Counted from the first letter of the stretch, positions 1 through 9,193 are shown. The stretch is 64,000 nt of DNA from Arachidicoccus ginsenosidivorans (GCF_007971385.1 NZ_CP042434.1:930001-994000); one strand, 5' to 3'. Notes: a model not told the origin generated them from the letters alone. Numbers and translations: made by a program.

Positions 1-35
1 AGAGGGCATGTCTGCCAAAATTTCATCACCCCACA
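1..35 (-). ncRNA. tRNA-Leu-like RNA, copy 1 (5' part only)
   Basis: This is the 5' end of a second copy of the RNA described at 4463-4624, running leftwards out of the window. The acceptor 5' strand (TGTGGGG on the minus strand, 29-35), the D arm and the start of the anticodon stem are visible. The D loop is one T shorter than in the complete copy. The rest lies beyond base 1, so whether it has the same enlarged variable region cannot be seen. Confidence 0.55.
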
Positions 36-97
36 ATGTTTAAGATCTTCCGACTATTTTCGGTTACTTGTTTCACCTTTTTTTGTCGTTGATAGTG

Positions 98-105
98 CAA
101 AGATA
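98..105 (-). promoter_or_regulatory. TATCTTTG -7 promoter element for RNA copy 1
   Basis: Minus-strand TATCTTTG matches the Bacteroidota TAnnTTTG -7 consensus and sits about 62 nt upstream of the predicted mature 5' end of the RNA. The same element is in the same place in copy 2. Confidence 0.65.
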
Positions 106-409
106 GAAAAACAATCTAATCTTTCATCATTTTCTAATAAATATTTTAAAATAATAGATTCTATTTAATTTTTAATTGTTTTTATTGAATTTATACTAAT
201 TAAGCACCACTAATCCAAAACGCTTTAGAGATTATCTAATATTTTTAAAATGCCGCTGCGTGATCCTACCCTTTTCGTTAATGGCTTCGTTGCCGTTTTC
301 ACAAATTCTCCTTTTACTGTAAAGTTTTACCTAATTCTCACATAACAATGTTCACTATGCGGTGATGGAAAATTATTGGCCTAACTTTGCGCGGCAAAAC
401 ACAGTGAAA
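106..409. other. AT-rich spacer, no gene seen
   Basis: A roughly 300 bp AT-rich spacer between the promoter of RNA copy 1 and the MFS pseudogene, which diverge. I see no coding sequence in it, only the plus-strand promoter-like TAACTTTG near its right end. Confidence 0.6.
382..389 (+). promoter_or_regulatory. TAACTTTG -7 element for the MFS gene
   Basis: TAACTTTG matches TAnnTTTG and lies 20 nt before the ATG at 410. Confidence 0.55.
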
Positions 410-1626
410 ATGTCTCGCTTAAAAAGTATACCATACAGTAACAAAATTTCCACCAAAATCACGATAGCCAGTTATGTGCTATTTACCTTTTTGGTTACCT
501 GTGTATTGGTTTACCCTTAGCTATTTTACCCATCTTTATTACAAAACCCTGGGCTATTCTACCCTTATGGCTGGCATCGTCATCAGTCTGCAATATGTTG
601 CCACCTTTTTAACCAGAGGCTGGTCCGGTACATTGATTGATAAATATGGACCCCGGCTTTCCGTCTATATCAGCATGGGCTGCCTGGCATTAAGCGGTGT
701 TTTATTATATCTAACCTATCTTTCGCGCAGTCAGGCTTTTTTCAGCCTGCTGATTCTGATTATCGCCCGACTGGTCACCGGTTGCGGCGAAGGCTTTATC
801 GGGGCCTCCCTATTAACTGGGCGATGCTTGTTGCAGGAGAAAAACAGACCGCTACGGTGATTTCTTATAATGGTATTGCATCTTATGGCGGCCTGGCACT
901 GGGCGCCACGCTGGGCGTATTTTTAGACCAACATATCGGTATGTATGCGATTGCCTTTCTAACGCTGGCTTTAGGGGCACTGGGCTATTTTCTGGCCAGT
1001 AGAAAACCCAATGTGATTGCACCACCGTCGGCAGCTACAGCAGAAGGTCAAATTAATTTTATCACGGTACTGATCAAAGTTGCTCCTTATGGTATTTGTC
1101 TGATGCTGGCCGGTCTGGGTTTTGGTACGATTTCCAACTTTATCACGCTATATTATGATCATTTTCACTGGGAGCATGCCGCGCTTTGTTTGAGCGTCTT
1201 TAGTGTACTGTTTATAATAGGCAGGATGTTCTTTTCCAATGCCATTAATGATTATGGCGGTGTTAAGGTCGCCATGGCCTGCCTGGCCTGTGAAACGATC
1301 GGTCTTTTAATCCTGGCGCTATTCCAGCAACCCTATTTTGCACTGGCAGGGCTGCGGTCACTGGCTTTGGCTTTTCACTGATGTTTCCTTCTTTGGGAGT
1401 TGAGGCCGTAAAACTATTTGCTGCTGATCGCAGTGGATCCGCCCTGGCGGCCTACGGATTGTTTATAGACATTTCACTAGGCATCACAGGGCCACTTATT
1501 GGTGGCCTGATTGAATCCTTCGGTATTGAATACATGTTTAGTTTTACCACAGTCATTGTTTTTGCAGGATTTGTAGTTTGCTCATCACTGAACCGTAAAA
1601 TGGTCAGAGGCCTGGCCACCAGATAG
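410..1626 (+). pseudogene. MFS transporter, YhhS/YfcJ-like, with four frameshifts
   Basis: A 12-helix major facilitator of the YhhS/YfcJ (sugar or drug efflux) type. Joined across frames it gives about 405 residues, the usual length. The order of conserved pieces is N-terminal SYVLFTFLV, then IGLPLAILPIF, GIVISLQYVATFLTRGWSG, the loop-2 motif DKYGPR, FITLYYDHFHW and a C-terminal FPSLGVEAVKLF. I recall the same landmarks from E. coli YhhS. The ATG at 410 has a promoter element 20 nt upstream. The reading frame is broken near 494, 544, 809 and 1350; in each case adding one base to a short run (T, A, C, G) restores the conserved protein. No internal substitution-type stop is needed to explain the breaks. 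It is either a decaying gene or an intact gene with assembly deletions. The substrate cannot be read from sequence. Confidence 0.8.
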
Positions 1627-1919
1627 GGAAAAACCGAAGCGCAAAGTACATAGCTTTGGAAATAGGAATATAAGTTTAAAAATAGTGGATCAGGTTTTAA
1701 ATTAAGCAAATTAAAAAGGCTAGCGTCCCATAATAGATGCAACCGTATCAATCTTCACTTTTCAGATTAGACTTCCATAAACAAGCATCAAAAGCGAACA
1801 GTACTGTCCCAGAATCGAACACACAATAAATATAACGTATATATATTTATATATAAACCAGTACATTGTTTTTTGGCATTATTTCTATTGGTGTTTGTTC
1901 AATACAATTACCATGTTCC

Positions 1920-4294
1920 ATGGAAAATAATAACCTGAAAACGGCTTTCAGAAACCTGAAAAAAGATCGGACATTTTCCTTATTGAATTTGTTTGGGTTA
2001 ACCCTTGCCTTGATCTGCAGTATAACCATCCTGCTTTGGATCCGGGAACAAAACAGTATCGACAATTTCCATGAAAACGGCGACAATCTCTTTATTGTAT
2101 ATGAGAATATGCACGTGGAGGGCGCTATTAATTCCAGCTATCGGACCCAGGGTATACTGGCCGGGCCACTAAAAGACAAGATCCCGGAAATCCAGGAAGC
2201 GTCGAGCGTGGCCTGGCTTAAAGATGAGCCCGATAAAGCAACTTTTGAGCTCAACCATAAGCAATACCAATTTGAGACCATCTATGCCGACAGCAACTAC
2301 CTAAAAATCTTACGTTATCCACTGGTCACTGGCAATCCTAATGCGGTATTAAGTTCAGCAGAAAGTATATGTATCTCTGAGGATATGGCCAGGGCAGTAT
2401 TTGGTGATGCAAAGAAAGCCTTAGGTCAGGTAATTAATTACGACGGCAAAAAGGATTTAAAAATTACAGGCGTATTCAAAAACTTGCCTAAAGAAGCCTC
2501 CCAAAGGTTTGATTGTATTATTAACTGGGCGACTTTTCTACAGGAAAATGACTGGGCAAAAGATTGGGGTAATGTAGGGACCAATACCCTGGTGTTACTT
2601 AAAAAAACTGCAGATCCCAAACTAACCGCAAAAAGATCAAACATTTTGTAGACAGCTATGTAAAGCCAGACAAACACTATAGTATTACGCTGGGCATGCA
2701 AAGGTTTGGTGACAGTTATTTACACGACAAATTTGAAAACGGAAAGATTTCAGGGGGCAAAATCCAGTACGTACATCTATTTAGGCTCATTGCCATTTTT
2801 ATCATGGTTATAGCCAGCATAAATTTTGTCAATCTATCTACAGCCAGAGCGATGAACCGCTTTAAAGCGACTGCTGTGAGAAAAATAATCGGCGCTAGCC
2901 GGCGTGCTCTGATACTCAATTATCTGACAGAGGCCTTTATCCTTTCACTGCTGGCTGCCATTATTGCATTGATCGCTGTTGCGGCACTCCTTCCGGGATT
3001 CAATCAACTCACTGGTAGTCATAGTTATCTTCCAGTAAAAGATCCCATTTTCTGGATAAAATTAATCGTATTGGTATTCGTTACGACACTGGCGGCAGGC
3101 CTCTATCCGGCCATTATGACAACTTCCATCAAACCCATATCCTTTTTGCAGAAAACACTAACAGTGAATAAAAGCTCACTGCTATTTAGAAAAGGTTTGG
3201 TCGTTTTTCAGTTTGTCCTGGCTAATTTTCTGATTGCAGGGACGCTGATTATCTTTCAACAAATTCGCTACATTCATCATCTGGATTTAGGCTTTGACCG
3301 CAATAACCTTATTGAGTTGCCAGTAACTTCCAATATCGCCCATAAATATGAGGTATTTAAAAATAAAGCTTTGCAAATCAATGGTGTCCAGTCCATTTCA
3401 AAAATGGGTGAAAATCCGACTTCTGTGGGAAGTATGACCTTTGGAGTTGTCTGGCCAGGGAAAAATCCCAATGATAAAATATTGTTCAATAATTCAGCCA
3501 TTGGCTATGATTTTGTAAAACCCTCAAACTTCATTTAAAGGCAGGCAGGGACTTTTCAAAGGCCTATCCTTCAGACACAGTCGGATACCTAATTAATGAG
3601 GCCGCTCAAAAGTAATGGGGCTGGAAAAGGCAGTTGGTCAGCCAATAAATTATTGGGGACACCAGGGAACTATCATTGGTGTGCTAAAGGATTTTCACTT
3701 TTCTTCCCTGCACGACCCCATTAAACCCATTATTTTTATTACGGTGAAGACAAGGATTGGGGAAATATCCTGATCCGGGCAGAGCCTTCTAAAACAAAGG
3801 CGGTTTTAACCGGCCTGGAAAGCATATATAAGAATCTGACGGGGGGCGCTGAATTTACTTATACCTTCTCTGATGATGATTTCAATAGGATGTACCAGAA
3901 AGAGCAGCTGTTAAGCAGATTATCAGGTTATTTTTCTTTTATCGCCATTTTTATATCCTGCTTGGGATTACTTGGATTGGTTATTTCCACGGCTAACCAG
4001 CGGACCAAGGAAATCGGAATCCGCAAAATCCTGGGGGCCAGGCTGCGTTCCATCCTTAATATCTTACTCAAGGAATTTGCAATGCTGATTATTATTGCCA
4101 TTGTCATTGCAACGCCGCTTTGTTTTTATCTGATGCAAAAGTGGCTGGGCGGCTATGCGTACAGAATAAACATACAATGGTGGGTGTTTTTAATTGCAGG
4201 TTGTATTTGCGTGATCATTGCAATTGTAACAGTGGGGTACCAGACGCTTAAAGCAGCGCATGCAAACCCGGTGGACAGCCTGCGCAGCGAATAA
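1920..4294 (+). pseudogene. MacB/FtsX-type ABC transporter permease, with four frameshifts
   Basis: A Bacteroidota permease of the MacB_PCD plus two FtsX domain architecture, about 790 residues when joined. The N-terminal membrane anchor follows MENNNLKTAFRNLKKDRTF, the first FtsX domain lies around 2780-3170 (FVNLSTARAMNRFKATAVRK) and the second around 3920-4290 (RTKEIGIRKILGARL, ending NPVDSLRSE). The start at ATG 1920 is preferred over an upstream TTG because family members begin just before this anchor. Frame breaks occur near 2632, 3518, 3610 and 3740; each is repaired by one extra A or T in a run. An intact member of the same family lies at 25432-27828. Such permeases usually pair with a MacB-like ATPase, which is not present here. 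Confidence 0.82.
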
Positions 4295-4395
4295 TAAATA
4301 AATTAATAAAGGAGCACCTGGCTATTATTAGCGCTCAACTGGTAGCAACTGCCCAGCCTATTGATCTGCAGAAGATGAAAACAGCCGTATAAATC

Positions 4396-4442
4396 AAAAA
4401 GCAGCGATTGTCATGAATTGATTCATTACGATCACTGCTTTT
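4396..4442. terminator. Bidirectional stem-loop terminator
   Basis: AAAGCAGCGATTGT pairs with ACGATCACTGCTTTTT around an AT-rich loop, with A and T tracts at both ends. It lies between the end of the permease pseudogene and the 3' end of the minus-strand RNA, so it can serve both. Confidence 0.7.
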
Positions 4443-4462
4443 TATTTAAGTTTTAAAGCTTG

Positions 4463-4624
4463 CTGTAGGGGTAGGGATCGAACCTACACGGGGCAGTTGG
4501 CTTAAGTACAAATTCCGGTGGTCAACCCCGGTCTTCCTTTCGAAAGGCTCTATACTAAGTTTATCCTGGACTCCCCACCCTCGAGACGAGAGGGCATGTC
4601 TGCCAAAAATTTCATCACCCCACA
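4463..4624 (-). ncRNA. tRNA-Leu-like RNA with giant variable region
   Basis: On the minus strand the 5' heptamer TGTGGGG (4618-4624) pairs with the 3' heptamer CCCTACA (4464-4470), including one G-U pair. Then come TG, a D-arm-like ATG/CAT stem with a TTGGCAGA loop resembling bacterial tRNA-Leu, a five-pair anticodon stem CCCTC/GAGGG, and at the 3' end a five-pair T stem GTAGG/CCTAC with loop TTCGATC. The anticodon loop reads TCGTCTC, so position 33 is C instead of the near-universal U, and positions 34-36 would read GUC. Between the anticodon and T arms lie about 100 nt instead of 15-20. They can fold as an outer GGGGAGT/ACTGCCCC helix, a CTTAGTATA/TGTACTTAAG helix with one bulge, and two small hairpins (CCTTTCGAAAGG and CCGG...CCGG). 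No CCA is encoded. It is not a normal tRNA and lacks a tmRNA-like tag frame. Its function is unknown. Confidence 0.6.
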
Positions 4625-4693
4625 ATGTTTAAGATCTTCCGACTATTTCGGTTACTTGTTTCACCTTTTTTCGTCGTTGATAGTGCAAAGATA
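4589..4693 (-). repeat. Direct repeat, copy 2 (RNA 5' part, leader and promoter)
   Basis: This is the second copy of the segment at 1-105, covering the RNA 5' part, leader and promoter. The differences are single-base length changes in homopolymers plus one substitution near the T run. Confidence 0.9.
4686..4693 (-). promoter_or_regulatory. TATCTTTG -7 promoter element for RNA copy 2
   Basis: Minus-strand TATCTTTG with a TTTG about 20 nt further upstream, which fits the -33/-7 layout of the Bacteroidota primary sigma factor. The leader between it and the RNA is about 60 nt. Confidence 0.7.
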
Positions 4694-4800
4694 AGGCATG
4701 GGGCAATTCCTTTCAAATTATTCAACAAAAATTTTAAAAGTTTAGATATAATTTAAAATTGAATTAGTATATTTGAATATTAATCAAAATCAGCAATAAA

Positions 4801-5283
4801 ATGAGCCATAAATTAAATTTAGACAAATTAGACTACCAAATTATCCAGGTCATGATGGAAAATGCAGAAATTTCCTATGCGGATCTGGGTAAAAAGCTAT
4901 TTGTGTCGGGTGGCACTATTCATGTAAGGATAAAGAAGCTTTACGAATATGGTATTGTAACCGGCTCGCGCCTTAATATCAATACCAAGGCCCTGGGTTT
5001 TGATGTGATTACATTTGTGGGTATATATCTGCAAAAGAGCTCAATGTATGAAGAAGTGGCGCAGGAACTCAAAAAAATCCCTGAAATCGTCCGACTCAAT
5101 TATACAACAGGCACTTATAGCATGTTCGCGGAAATCATCTGTAAGGATATACAGCAATTAAAGCATGTTTTGCATGATGAGCTCCAAAATATAAAGGGCA
5201 TTGAGCGCACAGAAACCCTGATCTCTTTGGAAGAGAGTTTTAACCGCAATGTACTCGTACTAGATGAAGAAGAAATTAATTAA
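4801..5283 (+). CDS. Lrp/AsnC family transcriptional regulator
   Basis: 160 residues, the normal length for the family. Residues 5-60 form the AsnC-type winged helix-turn-helix (LDYQIIQVMMENAEISYADLGKKL, then VRIKKLYEYGIV), and residues 70-150 form the RAM/ligand-binding alpha-beta domain that makes dimers and octamers. Members sense amino acids or related small molecules and regulate metabolic or transport genes. The next gene, DUF2157, starts 70 bp downstream on the same strand and may be cotranscribed. The target is not evident from the sequence. Confidence 0.9.
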   Translation: MSHKLNLDKLDYQIIQVMMENAEISYADLGKKLFVSGGTIHVRIKKLYEYGIVTGSRLNINTKALGFDVITFVGIYLQKSSMYEEVAQELKKIPEIVRLNYTTGTYSMFAEIICKDIQQLKHVLHDELQNIKGIERTETLISLEESFNRNVLVLDEEEIN

Positions 5284-5352
5284 TTAATTGATTGATTTTT
5301 AATTACTGCGGCTGGCAGCAAATAACAGCCGTTCAACGCAATATAAAAAGCT

Positions 5353-6441
5353 ATGCAATTAAACCGTCCCCAGGCAGAAATCCTGCATAAAATGCTCTCC
5401 CATTGGGAAAGCAGTGGCCTGCTTTCTGCTGAAAAGACCCAGGAACTAAAATCCAGCTACACGGTACGCAGCTTTGACTGGAAAATGATGGCTCGGTATT
5501 GTTTTATCATTGCCATATTACTAGGCGTTGCGGGCGTCGTAGCTACTTTTGCCGACAGAGGCCTGATCCGTTTTTTCCAGTCGCTGGTGGACAGGATTTA
5601 CAATGCGCCCAACTTTATTCTGGCAGTATTATGCGCTGTTATCAGCGCTGTTTTCTACTATTTTGGCGAGAAAAACAAGCAGGCACAACCCAGTCGTATA
5701 TTTACCAACGAAGGTTTTATCCTGCTGGGTGCAACTTTTACCGCTTTTACAGCAGCCAACCTGGCTGCCATGGCAGGCACAGGTGATATTTACTATATCA
5801 CTGTTTTTCTCATTGCTTCCCTACTCTACCTGGCCTTAAGTCTAAAATTTAAAAATGCCTTGCTCTGGCTTTTTACTTTAATTTCTTTTACAGTTTGGTT
5901 GGGTGTTGTTACCGGGGTCCTCACCCATTGGAAAGCCTATTTTCTTGGCATGAACTTTCCGGTAAGATATATACTGATTGGCCTTATCCTGATGGCTGTA
6001 TTTTGGCGCACCAGGAAGTTTTCCTGGTGGAAGGGCTTCTACCCGATCAGTCATTTTTATAGTTTACTGCTGTTATTTACAGCGCTGTGGGCTAGTTCTG
6101 TTTTTGGCAACACCGCAAGCTTTGAGCGCTGGTCGGCCACTTCGCAGTGGCATTTTTGGCCCTGGGCGCTGCTTTCCACCGGTGCCGCTGTGGTTGCCAC
6201 CTATCTGGGAAGCCAAAAGCATTTATTGCAGCTGCGTAGTTTTGGTATTGCCTTTTTATTTTTGAATATCTATACCAGATGTTTCGAGTATTTTTGGGAT
6301 AGTGTTCCAAAAGCGATCTTTTTTATTGCGCTGGCCGTCTCCTTTTGGCTGATTGGCAGAAGAGCGGAAAAGATCTGGCACCTGGACTTAAATGAAAAGC
6401 GGGGCTTGGAAAACCAAAAACCTGATAAAGAAGGCGCATAG
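5353..6441 (+). CDS. DUF2157 integral membrane protein
   Basis: 362 residues. The N-terminal soluble part (1-50, LHKMLSHWESSGLLSAEKTQEL) matches the DUF2157 signature, and about ten hydrophobic segments follow from residue 52 to 345. The C-terminus is short and charged. The family has no established biochemical function; members sit in the inner membrane and are often next to GDYXXLXY proteins. It follows the Lrp regulator on the same strand. The start ATG at 5353 agrees with the conserved N-terminal helix. Confidence 0.85.
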   Translation: MQLNRPQAEILHKMLSHWESSGLLSAEKTQELKSSYTVRSFDWKMMARYCFIIAILLGVAGVVATFADRGLIRFFQSLVDRIYNAPNFILAVLCAVISAVFYYFGEKNKQAQPSRIFTNEGFILLGATFTAFTAANLAAMAGTGDIYYITVFLIASLLYLALSLKFKNALLWLFTLISFTVWLGVVTGVLTHWKAYFLGMNFPVRYILIGLILMAVFWRTRKFSWWKGFYPISHFYSLLLLFTALWASSVFGNTASFERWSATSQWHFWPWALLSTGAAVVATYLGSQKHLLQLRSFGIAFLFLNIYTRCFEYFWDSVPKAIFFIALAVSFWLIGRRAEKIWHLDLNEKRGLENQKPDKEGA

Positions 6442-6493
6442 CCGCATAGCTAATAAATCAGAAGCTATGCGCAAAAGATATTTGCCTATTATG

Positions 6494-7420
6494 CTATTTA
6501 AATAAGGTAATTTCCATCTTCGCCGAATCTTTTACACCATTTACATCATCTACACGTTTACTGGTCTTTGCTTTTTCCACCTGCCAATCGGGCCAGCCAG
6601 CTGTTTTTTGAGCCGCAAACCTAAACCAGTCTTCCACCGCTTTATCGGTGCTCGTAATATGGGTAACTTTAGTGCGTTTTCCCTGTGAGGTATTTTCCAA
6701 ATAAACTTGAAAATAAATACGCGCTGTATCCACATGGATAAGGCCCTGTTCTATTATCCCTTTTACAAGTTTCTTTTCTAAATATTTCTTAAGGGCATCA
6801 AATCCGTTGACAGGTGCCAGATCGCCACTAAGCCGTGTAATATGCACTTGACGTAGCGGTAGTTTTGTAGAGGATTCCAAAACGACTATGCCTGGCACTT
6901 TACCGGCTAATGAGCCGGTAAAGTTTCTATTTTGAATCGTATCCAATTTATTTTTAGGCAATTTTCCTCCTGCAATCCGATTGTCAGGTAAAAAGTCCAG
7001 TAACGCCTGTTTTTTTGTTGTGACAAGGATCACGCCGTTTTTAGCTTTTTTTCCATAAACAGGCACGCCGTCCTTTGCGTTTATGATGGTCACTTTATCG
7101 ATATCCTTTGGATCTAATGAATACGATTGCCCCTCTTTCAAAAGCTTGCCATCCACGACAAACAAAGGCTGGGTTTGATAATCAGGCGTTATACTATCTG
7201 ACTGTCTGCCTTTGATCATTATCCCCTTGTTTGTCATCCTTTTCATCTTCCGGTTAACACTTCTTTCAGCGGCCCCCGTTATGCGCTGTTTGCGTTGTTT
7301 ACCAAAGCCAACGACTACGACCTCGCCTAGCGAACGAGTACTATCTGAAAAAATGCCTTTCTTATGTGCTTCTGCACCATGAATATTTATATCCGTTTTC
7401 CCAGCCTTACCAGCAAGCAT
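6494..7420 (-). CDS. TonB-plug/TonB-C-like tail of an anti-sigma protein (out-of-frame continuation)
   Basis: 308 residues that overlap the end of the upstream sigma/anti-sigma reading frame by 34 bp in another frame. Near the N-terminus is the plug-like motif EVVVVGFGKQRKQRITGA, then PLFVVDGKLL and GVPVYGKKAKNGVILVTTKK, the hallmark of TonB receptor plug domains. Residues about 200-300 (GFDALKKYLEKKLVKG, then ARIYFQVYLENTSQGKRTKV) resemble the periplasmic TonB C-terminal domain. There is no signal peptide, so this is unlikely to be a stand-alone protein. I infer it is the periplasmic end of the membrane-anchored anti-sigma protein encoded just upstream, separated by a one-base slip near 7400. 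A true separate gene cannot be excluded. Confidence 0.65.
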   Translation of the reverse strand: MLAGKAGKTDINIHGAEAHKKGIFSDSTRSLGEVVVVGFGKQRKQRITGAAERSVNRKMKRMTNKGIMIKGRQSDSITPDYQTQPLFVVDGKLLKEGQSYSLDPKDIDKVTIINAKDGVPVYGKKAKNGVILVTTKKQALLDFLPDNRIAGGKLPKNKLDTIQNRNFTGSLAGKVPGIVVLESSTKLPLRQVHITRLSGDLAPVNGFDALKKYLEKKLVKGIIEQGLIHVDTARIYFQVYLENTSQGKRTKVTHITSTDKAVEDWFRFAAQKTAGWPDWQVEKAKTSKRVDDVNGVKDSAKMEITLFK

Positions 7421-8934
7421 TGGTTTGATATTGGCTGGTGGGATAATAAATCTTCTAAGGCCTTCCCTGCGGGCGCTACGGTTGCGGCTTGCCCCTTTGT
7501 GGTAGCCGCCGTATCCATTATATCTTCAGCAGGTAAGTCGTTTTCTGCGACCATTGTAGCAGCAGTCAGCATCTCTCTTTGCATTCGGGTATCCCGTTTA
7601 GCTATTACAGAAACATCAGCATTGGGCGTTATTGGATGTAAACCTTTCGGCACTTTTACTGTGTTTTTACCCATAGCTATTTTATGCTGACCAGACTTTG
7701 ATTGGGTATCTGCCCGCTTCTCCTCTTTGATCTTGCTTGCCTTTGTGATCGCATCAGGCGCTGATTGCCCGTTATTTATTGCCGCAATTGAATCTGCCAA
7801 TACTTTATTTATCGCACTGGCGATCTCATTTGAGGAGGCGCCAGGAAGCGATTGATTGCTTATAGCAGTATCTACCCCATTTAAGACAAATTGCTCATCA
7901 GCACTGTTACCAGAGGGGCCATGCTTACCCTGCATGCCAAAATAAAACCATGCGCCCACTAGTAATACTACGAGAATGGCAGCAACACGCCACCAGGTGC
8001 GTCCTGTAACCATCCTTGTCTTGTCCGCTTTTTGATATAAACTAGCTTCAGGGGTATGTATCGTTTCGCTATTATCAGACTCATTTGTAACCGGTTCATT
8101 TGTAAGGGATGCCGTAGAGGCGTTATTTTCCAAATCAGCTTTGATTCGCTTATCCAGTCTGGTGGCCAAACGATCCATAGCTTTGTCAATATTCCCTGTC
8201 GTAAGTGAAGGATTGGCCATCAGCCCTTCTAATGCATCTGCGAGCACTGGATCCTCCAGTGCTCGGCTTTCCAGGGCATGCATGGCTTTAGGATCCAGCT
8301 TTCCAGCCAGATAATCCTGCAAAGTTTTTATATCGTAATTTCTACTGGTCACTGACTTTTTTTCCATACAAATTTTAAGGTTCCTACGACCGTTTTGAAT
8401 ATAACTGCGGACTTTATCTATTGCAAAACCGGTAATTTCTGCTACTTCCTTATAGCATTTTTGCTCCAGGTAAAACAAGGACACGCAGGTTTTCTGCTGC
8501 GCCACCAGGGTATCCAGGCAACTTTCCATACTGGTTAGGATAAATTCCTTTTCTTCGGCCTCTGTCTTTGCTAAGTCTCCCACCCCGAAGTCGCCACTAT
8601 TAGGATGCCACAACTTTGCTGAATGCATAAAATCCGCTTCAAGACGCAGGGTTTCACCATCAATAGCCTTTTTTTTGCGCAGTTGCATCAAACAGTGATT
8701 GCGGGCAAGGGTGCCCAACCAAGGCCTAAAATGCTCAATATCATAGCGTTTCACTTTGTCTATCAATTGCTCAAATATATCCATTACCGCATCTTCACTT
8801 GCTGGTTGCGTCTTAAGATACTTTAAACAAACGGCAAATACTAGTCCCATATATCTTTTATACAAAATAGCCAAGATCTCTAACTCACCAGACGCCTTAT
8901 AGGCGGCTAGTAGCTCCTCATCCGTTTGGGACAT
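7387..8934 (-). CDS. ECF sigma factor in frame with membrane anti-sigma protein
   Basis: Residues here count from the preferred ATG at 8934 (MSQTDEELLAAY); an in-frame ATG lies at 8964. Residues 5-75 are sigma region 2 (ILYKRYMGLVFAVCLKYL, DAVMDIFEQLI) and 135-190 are sigma region 4 (FYLEQKCYKEVAEITGF). From residue about 190 the frame runs on into MEKKSVTSRNYDIKTLQDYL and KAMHALESRALEDPVLADALEG, the usual start of a separate Chitinophagaceae anti-sigma protein. One transmembrane helix follows near residues 315-337 (WWRVAAILVVLLVGAWFYF), then a Ser/Thr/Ala-rich periplasmic stretch. In relatives I know, sigma and anti-sigma are separate overlapping genes. The junction carries a run of seven A (8358-8364); one A more or fewer would end sigma a few codons later. 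The fusion may therefore be an indel artefact. The C-terminus continues in another frame at 6494-7420. Confidence 0.75.
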   Translation of the reverse strand: MSQTDEELLAAYKASGELEILAILYKRYMGLVFAVCLKYLKTQPASEDAVMDIFEQLIDKVKRYDIEHFRPWLGTLARNHCLMQLRKKKAIDGETLRLEADFMHSAKLWHPNSGDFGVGDLAKTEAEEKEFILTSMESCLDTLVAQQKTCVSLFYLEQKCYKEVAEITGFAIDKVRSYIQNGRRNLKICMEKKSVTSRNYDIKTLQDYLAGKLDPKAMHALESRALEDPVLADALEGLMANPSLTTGNIDKAMDRLATRLDKRIKADLENNASTASLTNEPVTNESDNSETIHTPEASLYQKADKTRMVTGRTWWRVAAILVVLLVGAWFYFGMQGKHGPSGNSADEQFVLNGVDTAISNQSLPGASSNEIASAINKVLADSIAAINNGQSAPDAITKASKIKEEKRADTQSKSGQHKIAMGKNTVKVPKGLHPITPNADVSVIAKRDTRMQREMLTAATMVAENDLPAEDIMDTAATTKGQAATVAPAGKALEDLLSHQPISNQCLLVRLGKRI

Positions 8935-9054
8935 TGAAACCTTTATATCGGATCTTGTTTGCATTTGTTACTGCAATATAATCAATAAAATTTGCCGGCG
9001 AACAAGCATTGGATCTTTAAGTACTTTCTTTAGCCTTAGTCGGCAACTGTCTCT

Positions 9055-9097
9055 AATGCAAAAGCCACCGATAGACCCTATCGGTGGCTTTTGCATT
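9055..9097. terminator. Perfect 20-bp stem terminator
   Basis: A perfect 20-bp inverted repeat with a 3-nt loop, whose core is GCCACCGATAG/CTATCGGTGGC with A and T tracts inside the stem ends. It sits between the 3' end of the SDR operon on minus and the sigma gene, and most likely ends transcription of the SDR genes. Confidence 0.75.
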
Positions 9098-9193
9098 ATC
9101 CAGAACAATGCGCTGGTATTTAATCTAAGTCCTTTTGACGGGGCTTACCCCTAGACAAAGTCACCATAAAGAAGCCACTATGGCTCAATTAAT

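Larger units (their letters stand above)
1..105 (-). repeat. Direct repeat, copy 1 (RNA 5' part, leader and promoter)
   Basis: About 105 bp nearly identical to 4589-4693, differing by a few single-base changes in T or A runs. It covers the 5' part of the tRNA-like RNA, a roughly 60 nt leader and the TATCTTTG promoter element. Similarity ends right after the promoter element, and the upstream sequences are unrelated. Confidence 0.9.

Noticed and set aside
4463..4624. tmRNA or intron-containing tRNA as an explanation of the tRNA-like RNA
   Set aside because: There is no tag-peptide frame or tmRNA length (over 300 nt), and the extra sequence is too short and wrongly placed for a group I intron. 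A plain tRNA-Leu is excluded by the loop lacking U33 and the ~100-nt extra part.
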